Source: Heloderma charlesbogerti | Taxonomy: Eukaryota; Chordata; Lepidosauria; Squamata; Helodermatidae | Assembly (NCBI GenBank): GCA_026122225.1 | Contig: JANEZZ010001374.1 | Location: forward strand, 496,001-560,000 | Reading direction: 5' to 3' | DNA length: 64,000 nucleotides | In this document: in pieces, positions 26,801-38,800 of the stretch | How positions within the stretch are numbered: position 1 is the first letter of the stretch | Layout of the letters: each line of letters begins with the position of its first letter | Made by a program: the position numbers and the translations under genes | The notes under the pieces: model-generated | The model's database searches: none | Told to the model about the DNA's origin: nothing | The model's input: only the letters and a program-made list of their open reading frames with translations

Positions 26801-29800
26801 CCAAGATTTCAGGCAGGAGTTTTCCTAGCAGATGTCAGGGATTGAACCTGGGACCTTTTGCATCCTTTCTATATAACATGAATAACAATTAGTCACTCAT
26901 TGCCCACTTTCCAACTCTCTCTCCTAAACTGACGAAAGCTGGGCTAAAATATTTGCTCTTTGTTGCTTCCTTTGCCAGCAGGCACCCCTCTCGTCAGGAA
27001 ATAGGAGATCACAGCGATAGCGTTCAAAAATAGATCATGACGTGCTTCTGATTTGACAATCAATAGTTCTCTCATCACAAGATAGGAGATTGTCCTCGAG
27101 GCCTCTGCAGTGATGTAGGAACCCTCTGGGCTGATCTAATTCCTGATGGGAGCAGCACCTGCTGGCAAGAGAAGAAGCAGAGCACCAGGCTCTCTCACTC
27201 CTTTCAGGCCTAGCCAATGCTGCTTCACAACTAAAAGCATCCAACTGAAAGCATCCACAATATTGGCTGAGCAAGCACAGCAGGTGAGGTGCTGCTTCTC
27301 ACCTGAGCAGGAGACGAGAGGCTGCTGCCTCCTTTACAACATGTTACAAGCATGGGCCCAGTTGCCACAAGTAGCAAGTAAGATGGTCAAACAGTGTTTG
27401 GACTGTATGAATTTAGACTGCAGCTGAGATTCACATGACTGAATGCCCCTCCTCCATAACAAAGCAAGCCAAACAACAACAAAAACCTGCCCATAGAAAA
27501 CTATAATGCCCTTTTCCCTGACATGCTAGTATTTTTCTTCTGAGAGGGAACTGCAAGGAGCCCTTACCTGGAGTCTGAAGTGGTACAAGCTAGAAACAGG
27601 GTTGCTTCCTTGTCTGCTGTTTGTGGGAACACCCCTGGAGTAGCTGCATGCACTCTCATTTCTGTAGTGCTTGTTTTATTTTTCTCTCTTTATTATGTGG
27701 AAGTGAACGCCAGAAATTCTAGAGAGTAAAAAGGGGGTTAGAGAGGGCCACTGGTCCGATAATACTTTTAGAGTACTACATTGTACACAGCAACCGAGCC
27801 GGGGAGAAAGTACAACCATCTTTAGATTGGTTTTGGGGGAGGGGGATTGTGTGGCATATATTGTGTTATTTTTCCCCCTCTTGCCACTAGTTTAGCTCCA
27901 TTCTTTTGTTTTTATTGGACGTTTGTGTTTATTGTATATATTTAATTTTTTTTTGTCAGTTTCATAAGCTGCCTTTCGCTTTGGAAGACAGGGGGGTACA
28001 GAAAGATAAATGAAGAAAGGATTGTCTGACAGCTAATTGTACAACTGGGATGTTTGTTTTACAGCTTCCATAGTAAACACAAAGGCAAACTGAGGCACAA
28101 AGGATCTGGTCTCCATCCTTTCAAGTAAGTGCAAACAGGCATCCCCAAAGTGGAAATAAATGTGAAATGCTCCTAAATTAACTTCTGCAACAGTCTTAGA
28201 AAACCAAAATCTAACCAGACACATAAGGAAATAATACAAATGTAATATGCTGATGCACATCTGTTGGGCAATAGTTTACAACTGGTACAGGATCCTATAG
28301 ATGGGTGTGCTCCACATACCCTTCACACATTTGGGATTACAGAGTTACTGGTTGTGCTGCTTCAGCTAAAACAATCCATAACTTGGATCAGACCTGGAGA
28401 GAAGGTGTGCCCGTTGTGCAGAATGCAGTGCTAGACTGTTGATAGAATTCTGGACTGTGCCACCTCAGCGAACAGGAAAAGTTTATTGTTGAATGCACCT
28501 GTGATGAAAAAACCCCCAGAACACACCTGTGTGTGTCATACTGCAGCACAGCATGGAGACAGTTATGCTAAGCCTTTCTCCTTAATGTACTACATACAGG
28601 GACTGTTTGTGTTGTTTCTTTCACGGGAAGCATTTAAAAACAATGATAACCTCCAGTCAGAATTGTGGGCTACCACTGTAATCTCCACCTTTGTATGACC
28701 TCATTTTGCATAAAGTGTAATAACATAGCTCCAATGCTCCATCAGAAGGAGTCACTGAGGTTTCAAAAAGCAAAAGTTCTCCTAAAGACTGATGTGAATG
28801 TAATTTTGTTTGGCTTGTGTATTGCCCCTGCAGTAGGCCTCTTAATTTAGACGTGCCAAGACAGTGATAAATCAAATCCAGGTTTACTTACAAGGAGTAC
28901 TTTACTGAGTACAATCAGCACACAGGCGTACCCAATGGTTGGATCAGACAGCTTCTCTGAACCCAGAGCCATGGGGTAAAATGGGTTTTATACCATACAT
29001 GTTAGCAGTGAGGCAGCATGACAGCAGCAAGCATTAATTAGTGTTCATTCCCAGCATAGCCCCTTCATGGATCACTGCCTTGTTGTGGCGAAGGGGCTTG
29101 CGTAACTCATTGAAGCCATAAGCTATGCCATGCAGGGACACCCAAGACAGACAGGTCATGGCACAGCGTTCTGACAAAATGTGGTCCACTGGAGAAGGAA
29201 ATGGCAACCCACTCCAGTATTCTTGCCAAGAAAACCCCATGGAACGTATCACAAGGCTAAAAGAGATGACGCCGGAAGATGAGCCCCTCAGGTCGGAAGG
29301 TGTCCAATATACTACTGGGGAAGAGCAGAGGGTATTTCCAAGTAGCGCCAGAAAGAGTGAAGCGGCTGGGCCAAAGCCGAAAGGACACTCAGCTGTGGAT
29401 GTGTCTGGTGGTGAAAAGAAAATCCGATGCTGTAAAGAACAATAATCAGTCAATCCTAAAGGAAATCAACCCTGAGTGCTCATTGGAAGGACAGATACTG
29501 AAGCTGAAGCTCCAATATTTTGGCCACCTAATGCGAAGAGAAAACTCTCTGGAAAAGACCCTGATGCTGGGAAAGACTGAAGGCAAAAGGAGAAGGAGAC
29601 GGCAGAGGATGAGATGGCTAGATAGCATCACTGATGCAATGAATATGGACTTGAGCACACTCCGGGAGAGAGCGTAGGACAGAAAGACCTGGCGTGCTAT
29701 GGTCCATGGGGTCACGAAGAGTCAGACACGACTGAACAACAACAACCCAGCATAGACTAACAGTGCTTGTTCAGAAGGAAAACAATCAGAACTTTCCCAG

Positions 29801-32800
29801 CACAGCCACCTGGAGCTCAGCATAAACATAGCCTCACTTCTCAGGCACATCCTAGGCCCTGATAAGATACCAATAAGATTAGCATGGAATGTGCTGAGGC
29901 TGCACTATCGACCTTTGACTCATCTCACATGCTCAAGAGGCCCACTATAACAAGCTCATGTAACACCACTAGCAAGGAAATTGCACCAATAATGAACCTA
30001 AGCAAAGCATTATGGATCTCTAGGCCCCTCTAGCACTACAGGTGACTTGATTACAGGCCTGGGGCCAATACATTCCACCCCCAGATGATCAAAGGACGAT
30101 ACCAGTCTGCATGTCACAATCTCTTTTTAACCAGAGGGCCGGATCTTCTTTGCCCTGCCATTTGATCACCAGGGGGTTGACATCTACTTTACTGTATATT
30201 TTAAAATATGACAGCCATATGAGCAAGCACACAAAGCTATAAAACTACTTATGATAGTCATGGTTACAGCAACTACTTGCTTCCACCGCCCCCCCCCCCG
30301 ATTCTTTGAAATCGGTCTGAAGAGAGAATCCTCTTCTAGGTGATGTATTTTCTCACTTTGCACATACAAAGCCTTTACACTGTGATTTATCACACTCTGC
30401 TTGTCAGGAATGTACACATGGCATTCCTGATGCAACATGGCACAAATACCATCCTGGGCTGCTGTAATCATGCCTAAGGCCAGGCGGTTCTGCAAAACAG
30501 CAGTTCTCATGCTTGTCATTTCTATCTCGATGGCTTCTAGTGCCTCAGCAGTGTTGTTCAATACTGTTTCCATTACCCTTCCAAAAATATTCACTTTGCA
30601 CATTATTGTGGCTACTCTACCCTCAGGTAATAAGCGCCAGGCATAATCAGCCAAACTGAAGATGTCTCGTTGCCATCTCACCTTGCAACCCCTGCAGTTA
30701 CTTACTGCAGGGCTCTTCAAGGTATTTACAAGCTTATAGGGACCCCACAGCAGTCCCAGGGAGCATCTTCCAATCCACCCTGGGGGCAGCCACAGCCACA
30801 CTTTTTCTCTTCAGATCCAATAACTACCATTAGGAGCAGCCCAGTTAATTCCAATTCCAGTGCTCTTTCCAATTTGTGCACACCCACCCTTGGGCATTGT
30901 CACCTGGGCGTGCATGTATGGTCTGGCACCCCCTACTGAACTCCACTTGTCGTTGAAAGCATGGTGCCACTCTGTTGTGTCTCACTTGTTCCCAACACAC
31001 TAATGGCCGTGGTGGGGGTAAGTCATCCTATCCCATCGTGTAATTGCTCAAACCCCTCCCTGATCCTCATGGATTTGTTTGCCTTCTGCATGTTAACTCT
31101 GAAGGCTCTGTCCTAGGTGGCACTAACATCAAACCATAGAGTGCTGGACTGGGAGTCGGGAGATCCGGGTTCTAGTCCCTACACGGCCATGGAAGCTCAC
31201 TGGGTGACTTTGGGCCAGTCACAGACTCTCAGCCCAACCTGCCTCACAGGGTTGTTGTTGTGAGGATAAAATGGAGGAGGATTATGTACGCCACCTTGAG
31301 TTCCTTGGAGGAAAAAAGGCGGGACATAAATGTAATAAATAAAATAAATAAAATTCGAAGTTGTAACTGACAGTAAAGACATTTGCAAATATCGTGTAGT
31401 ATTTGAGAAATCATAAAATGCACACAACAAACTTTCATTAAAATCTAACACCATGACTGGAAAACACCTCTTGCATGGTAAGGCATGATGGAGCAGATCT
31501 AGCAATCATACCCCTTCAGGTTACATGGTCAGGGCCCATCAAGATCAAGGGAAGGGCATACTCACACATGCAAAGAGTCCTTGGCCACCGCTTTCACATC
31601 GGCAACTCCACGCTGTATGAGTTCTGGCATAGGGAAGTCCAAAAGCCATCCATCGAACTCGGCCTGCCGTACACTGAGCTGACTACAAACACACAGACTC
31701 ACAATCCACAGCGACAAGAATTCAAGTCTATGAAACGCCTCACAGTACTTCCCATGGCAAGTCTTTAACAATCCACAGTTCCAGTCCATGTGCAGAGTGC
31801 CTCTCAAAAGCCTAGACGATGATGGATCCATACAGAGAAGGCTTTGGGCAATGAAGACAAGACGTTTCCAGCAAAGACTCCCTGCCTCTGCATCAGCTCA
31901 AAGGGGAAGGTGTGGCTGTACACCCCTTCTAGATCCCTTGACAGACAAGGACCTTTAGCCTTTCAGCAAGGCTTCTGTCTAAACAGAGCAGCAGTGCTCA
32001 GCTTTCTAGCAGTGACGCTTCAGCCTGGGCAACCTTTCTGCAAATCTTACTCTACCTCTGTCAGATTCTCACAGACATCTTCTAGCCTCCCTGCCCACCA
32101 AGGCTAGACCACTGGCGGAAAGGGAGTTGGGTGATTCCTCCTGGCTGTGCTCTGAGAACACTGACAGAGATAAGCTCACACAGACTCTGACATTCTAAAA
32201 ACTGAATAGGCCCAAGCTCTTCCAGACTACTTCTAATCAAATCTTGGCTATAACTTACAAGGCCCCACTGCATTACTGAAGCTGGGCCTTGACATTATTT
32301 TTTGCTCCCATAGTGCCTCTTCATTCTAAAATTTTTACTCCCCTCCCCTCACACTTTCTTGGCTTGGTTGTTCAGAGATTGCTGAGGGGAAGCGACTGTC
32401 CAAACTAGGGAGCTTGTAAACACATTGCCAGTGCTTCTGAGCTTTCAATGGGTCTACTTAGAAATCTAAATTTAATGTGTTATTTCAAACACATTAAAAA
32501 CAACAAAACCATCTCCTTTGCGAGGAGAAAAGGAGAGATCGACATTGGCTGTCATTCTTAAAGCTGTTCACGTGGCTTTACACACTATAATCGGCTATGA
32601 TCCCCTCCTGTTTGCAAAAGTAAACTTACAGTTACAGGGCAGTTTTGAACTGCCCTGTAACTGTAAAGAGCCTCGTGTGGCGCAGAGTGGTAGGTGGCAA
32701 TATTGCAACCGAAACTTTCCCCACGAACTGAGTTCAATCCCAGAGGAAGCTGAGTCTCGGGTAGCCGGCTCAGGTCGACTCAGCCTTCCATCCTTCCGAG

Positions 32801-35800
32801 GTCGGTAAAATGAGTGCCCAGCTTGCTGAGGGGAAAGGTAGTCACGACTGGGGAAGGCAATGGCAAACCACCCCACTACAGTCTGCCATGAAAACGCCAG
32901 AGCAAGCGGCGTCCCTCCAGGGGTCAGTAATGACCTGGTGCTTGCACAGGAGGAACCTTTCCTTTTTCCTTGTGAACTGCACAGCTCTTAACAGCAAGGG
33001 AACACCAATTGAACTTTTTAATGCTTCTCAAATGAGGACTAAGGAAACTGAGACTTGAGTGAGGGGGAAACCTCTTGGGGCTATCAATCACTAGACAGGC
33101 TAGCCAGGGATTCACAACATGACACACGCACACCCTTCTTCTCCCTCAGCCTGGCACACAGAAACAAAGTGCCGAAACTCAGGACGCTGCAGGGAGATGG
33201 GGGTCGCTTTATACTTGCATTCTTTATGCAGCCATCCATCTTCTTTGGGAGGCGGCAGTGGGTGATTTGCAAGACTTGAAAATAAAGCTTCACAGTGTTT
33301 CTTTAAAAAAAATTGTAAATTCCACGTTCAAAACAAGTCACGATGAAGTACAGGGCAACCGAATCTTTGCCTTGTCAGGGGTGACAAATGACTCAGGTGA
33401 GCTTTTTCTGCTGAGGTCTCAAATAGGAAAAGAGTCTTAGTTTGCACTTGTAACATCACTTACAGTGTCAGCCAGCCAGCTATGCAGATCTCACTGTTTT
33501 TTAAGACAGCTACTACGATATCTTCTTTTTCTTAATCAGGTTTGGTCTCCCAGCTTACACAGGGTTTGTTGCAGCTTGCAGGAGCATGGTAGTAGCGTTT
33601 TTGGCTTGGCTAGGAACATGCTGTCCAGTTTCTTGATCTCTTCAGCGCACACGCTCAGGCAGTCTGACACTGGACACCCAAATCAGTGAGATTTCTTCAT
33701 TGCAGGGAATCCCACGGCAAAAGCTTAATGATTACATTCTTCATAAATCATATAGCTGATGGTTAGTAGCTACAGGCTCTATGGAATTCTAAAACAGTTC
33801 AAAGTTAAACATTATTACCATGACTGAGATCATCAACATGGTCTCTCCACTTCATTCTGCCCTGGGACTGTCCTCTGGTGCACTTTCTACTCCAAGAGGC
33901 ATCTAGCCCGTGCCCTCGGTACTGATTCTTCACCTTCATTTTGTTTCTCGGCCTCATCTCCTGAGTCTTCATCTTCAGTTTCCACTTCCTAGGGATTTCA
34001 TCCCAATCAGGTTAGGTGATGATGTTGCACACTCTGACACTCGTTGGGCAGTTCTTCTGAGCTCAGTGTATCAGTTTAACGGCTACTTCTTCAGCCTTAC
34101 ACTCCCACGCTTCGTTGGAGGTCAGGCTGTCTTACAACATTTCTCTAATTAACAGCCTCAAATCTTGCTCTTTCCCCAGCTCGTCCTTGAGCTTTTCTGC
34201 CGTTTCCTCTCTCCATTCTGACTCCTTCTGCCTGACAGTTTGCAATGCTGTCAGCACAAGCCATGCCAGAGTTCCTGCACTCTGAGCCTCCTTAGCTGAC
34301 CACTTTTCCAGCTGCAGAGATTCCACTGCAGTTTCCAGAGCCACTGGCGTGCAGTCCTTCTCAGCCTCTGGGCATGCTTCTGGTCCGCTCAGGACCACCA
34401 ATTGCTTTGCTACCGGACCCCACAGCTCCAACTGTGGACAGCCTGGGAGTCGGTTTAACATGCCAACAACCGCATCCTCCTTCCCTTGGAATCTGAACAT
34501 AGCAGTATTCTTGGGACCCTGCTTGCTGCACCAATTGTATTGCCCCTGCAGTAGGCTTCGAACCCTTAATTTAGAGGTGCCAAGATAGTGATAAATCAGA
34601 TCCAGGTTTACTTACAAGGAGTACTTCATTGAGTACAATCAGCACACAGGCATACCCAATGGCTGGATCAGACAGCTTCTCTGAACCCAGAGCCATGGGG
34701 CAAAATGGGTTTTATACTACACATGTTAGCAGTGAGGCAGCATGACAACAGCAAGCATTAATTAGTGTTCATTCCCAGTGTGGACTAACAGTGCTTGTTC
34801 AGAAGGAAAACAATCAGAATTTTCCCACCACAGACACCTGCAGCTTCAAGGCAAACAAGCCTCACTTCCCAGGCACATCTTGATAAGACACTGCAGCTCA
34901 TTAGTATGAAATGCGCTGAGGCCGCACTATCAGCCTTTGACTTATCCTGGTAAATCAAGAGGCCTGTTAGGGAAAACAGCAGCCAACTGACCAAAGTCAG
35001 AGAGCATTATGGATGTCAGGGTGGAAACTGAGCCGATAGAACCCCAGAGCAGTTCTGATTCTGAAGAGGATCAGCAATCTGTGGGAGAGGAGTCAGCTCA
35101 TCCCTCACAGGCACAGCAGCTGGCAGAGATTCCTCCTGCCAGCATTCCTGAGATAGTGACCCGGGCAGTGAGAGAGTGCGGGAGGGGGGCTTGCTAGACG
35201 CTTGACGCAGATGCAGGGAGCAACGTGTGATGGAAAGCGCGGAAAGGAGGCATAGCGCCCGTTTGGCGCGCAAGCAACGGCCGCCTCCCGTGGACCCAAG
35301 GGAAAGAGGGAGGATCTCTCCCTAGCCCATAAGTTCAGGGTCTTCAAATGATTCTCCTTCAAACAGAGACCAACTGCCTACCCGGCACACAGGCTACTCC
35401 GCTGTTCATTGCTTAGTCGCTGGTGATTAGCATCTGAAAGAGTCATTAAGTTATAAAAACGATTAAAGCCTTAAAAAGAATCCTTTTGTCTGTGTCTTGA
35501 GTTAGCTATTGGAGTGTACTGAAAGAGGCTGCTACGGCGTGCCTGACAATGGATTATCTAAGCCCCTCTAACACTACTGATAGCTTGGTTCAGGCCCAAG
35601 GCCTTACAGCTTGGTAAAATCATCAAGAGACTTCATTACTTGGATTTTGCAAGTGTGGCATTTGTGTGAAATTTCCTCTCATCTCTAGAAGTTTCCTCTT
35701 ATGTTCCAGTATCATGTGGGGGCTTATTTTACACATACACAACACAACCATGTGAAAATAACTTCATTGTGTGGTTTTTTTAAAGTGTGAATCCTCTCTC

Positions 35801-38800
35801 AGGTCATAAATGCTAAGTGTATAAAGCACATTTGAGGCTCATATTTGTTACCAGTTTGTTCACCAGGGTAATGAGATGTAGAGCTGATTCACACAATACA
35901 ACAGCCCACCATTAATTTACTTGCGGGGGCTGTCACGTTGTGCCAGGTGCCCAGCTTGCCTTGGTTGTCATGTTTTGTGAATCCAGGCAGCAGGGGTTGT
36001 TTGGGGGCTAGGCAACCCTCAAATAGCCCTAAACCAAGCCATGGGTTATTTGAGTGTTGTCTAACCTTCTAACAACCCAGCTACCTGGGTCTGCACAACA
36101 ACCCACGACAAGATGGTTGCCATGCAAAAATGGTGGCCATGGGCACCCAGCACGACATGACACCCCATACAATTAATCTACAGTGGGCTGTCATGTAGTG
36201 CGAACCAGGTCATTAGGTCATTCCTCCTGACAAATTCTTGGGTGTCTGTGCTGCAGGAAAGCCCTGCAAGAGAAGGACAAGTTGTGGCTCCTCCGAGAGC
36301 AGAGGAGAAAAAAGAAACTACGGAAGCTGCTCAAGAGGATCAAAAACAACGACACGTGTAGTATGCCAGGCCTGACTTGCTTCACACATGACAACCAGCA
36401 CTGGCAGACCGCCCCCCTCTGGACACGTAAGAGCCCTCTTGACTCGAGCCTTGCCCAGAAGATCATAAGTTATTGGTAGGCCTGCACTTAACCATGATTG
36501 CTGTGAAGTTGCCTTCCAAGGCACCAGAGAGCATTAGCGTATGCATGCTACCCCCACAGCAAGCAAGCAGTTGTGCCTGTCAAATAAACTGAGTTATCTC
36601 AGAGCTGTGCCATCTAGTGTGTCCCTCAGAACTGACAGACTGAACCACCTCTTCGTGTATCCTTAGTGCTGATAGAAGAGAACTGTGGCTAGTTTCCTAA
36701 AATGAGTGCCATCGGTGCTTCAGCCTTTCTGAAAGCCCCGCACTCTGAGCTGGGAGCCTTTCTCCTTTTATCCTAGAGCTGTGCTGTGGTGGCCAGCTGC
36801 AGTTACTCACTCTGGGGTGAGGGAGAGGCACTCTGCAGCTGCTTAGAAAAAACATAAGGATGAACCTTGGTATTACTTTGCCCTCTGCAGATCTACCATT
36901 TCAGAGGTAATGTGAGCCTTCCGACTGCTAAGCAGAGCATCTAGTTCTTTGCACACATTGGCTCTGTTCACACATAATGCTAACCAGTGGCTTGGGTTGT
37001 TGAATTCTGGGTTGTCGTGATGTGTGAACGCCACAACAGTAACATACCATGGCTTGTTAACTCAAACAACCTGAAAGAGAGCCTATGGTTTGTTGTTGGG
37101 TTGTGAACTACGGGTTGTTTAACCAGTTGTGTTTTGACAGTTGTATTTTGGATATTCAGAGGCAGTGAACACACGAAGAAGTTTATTTAGCTAAAACAGG
37201 CTAATACAGCGAGAAAAAGCAAGACAATACATTCAAAGCATAGAGCATACTTTCCTTCAGTCACCAGGCACCTCATGCTCTTATCAGATCAACAAATCAG
37301 AGAAGAGTGGTGATTAATGGCTCCAAAGGCCTGGCCTGTAATACCTGTTGACTCAGCCCATGGAGAGGATATGAATTGAGAGGGTCCCAGATAAATTTAT
37401 ACTGTCCTCTTGACCCCTCCCATTCTGGACATGGTCCCCTGACTTCATACATTCTACATTCTTGTAGAATGGAAAACAACCAGCCTCAACAATTAGCCAG
37501 CAGGCAGCCTCATACAGTTAGTTCCCCTCTCTGCTCTCGGCTGGCCTTGACATTCTGCTAAAGCCTTTATCTACAAACCCTGAATACAGCATCAGCAAGG
37601 GATTCTCTGAGAACTAGCATAGCTACCCCCCCCCATCAGCTCAACAAACAGGCACAGCGGCACTCGAGACATGGGCAAGAGAACTGGTGTACTCCTACAG
37701 TGTGTAGGATATGCAGTGGTCTTCTGCATTTCCACTACAGGTTGTCCTTATGTGGGAACCCAGAACTATTGCTTGCTCATGAGTTGTTTCACCAGATTAT
37801 AGAGGCGGTGGGCAAAAGCAGTCAAAAATAACCAGCTGCTTTACATGCCATTACTACAGTGCCACAAAGGCATTTGGGATACAGGGAGAGAGTGGGCGAA
37901 GGAGGGAAACAAACAACCCAAGGTCTGAGAAAACAAACCACGGCTTGCTTGATCATCTGCCAGACAAGCCCTGGGTAGGGCAACAACTTTGGGTTAGCAT
38001 TATGTGTGAACCAGGCCAGACTCTCCCATTTGGGGAGTAGAATTGCATATGGAAAGGAATGTTTGTGTGTGTCTGCTGCCTTGCTTGAATTTAACAGGGA
38101 CACTCTTATAAGCAGTACAGTTCAGTATCAAATAACTCTTGCACCTGTAAGAAATAATTGTGTTGAAGTAAAGGAGAATACTTAATTAATGGGTTACCTA
38201 ATGATTCTATACTTTACTATAGAAGCATTTTAAAGTATTTTACAGCTTTAACTAGTTTTATCCTTTTTATCTGTAGTGGGCCCTTTCTGTGCCTGTACCA
38301 GTGCAAATAACAACACATACTGGTGTATGAGGACAATCAACGAGACGCACAACTTCCTGTTCTGTGAATTTGCTACTGGCTTCCTTGAATATTTTGACCT
38401 CAACACAGACCCCTACCAGGTAACCTGCAAAAAGAATCAAAGCTGGGAATCTGCAGGAAATGTAAACAGTTCTGCAAGTTCAGACATGAAAATGACCCAA
38501 AGAAAGCTGCAAAAAAGGCAAATGCAATTTTAGTATAAAATCAACATAAAATCAACATAAGTATAGTTTCAAAATCACAGGAAGTAATAGTTCCATTCTA
38601 CTCTGCACTGGTCAGATCTCACCTCAAATACTGTGTTCTCTACTTTGTGTCCCTGAATTGTCAAACTGTGCTTATGAGAATCCTCATGTGTATATCGTAT
38701 CACTGTTCCTTAGCATGTAGCATTTTGTTCCAGACGGAAGACTCAACATGGTGTGAGTCTTGGAGTCACATGTCCCTCCCACGCTCCACGGTGTTTATTT

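Larger units (their letters stand above)
28818..35608 (-). mobile_element. Endogenous retrovirus (minus strand), defective, nested insertions
   Basis: An old proviral copy read right to left: 5' LTR 35608-34536, PBS-like site, internal region, polypurine tract (ctgggggtggaa, near 30073-30086), 3' LTR 30072-28818. The LTRs start TG and end CA, and are visibly homologous. The 5-bp duplication GCTTG is at 28813-28817 and 35609-35613. The internal part is only about 4.4 kb, two SINEs included. I recognise an env transmembrane region but no pol, so it has lost most coding capacity. It lies antisense in a SULF2 intron. Class is uncertain; env resembles gamma-type transmembrane subunits. Confidence 0.85.

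Noticed and set aside
29034..29715. Several 90-140 codon ORFs on both strands
   Set aside because: They are pieces of the BovB LINE and their shadows.
32667..32750. tRNA gene
   Set aside because: The box-B-like sequence belongs to a SINE head; the cloverleaf is degenerate and followed by a SINE body.
34132..34500. Host gene with coiled coil
   Set aside because: It lies just downstream of the retroviral PBS-like site on the proviral strand and has no exon structure.
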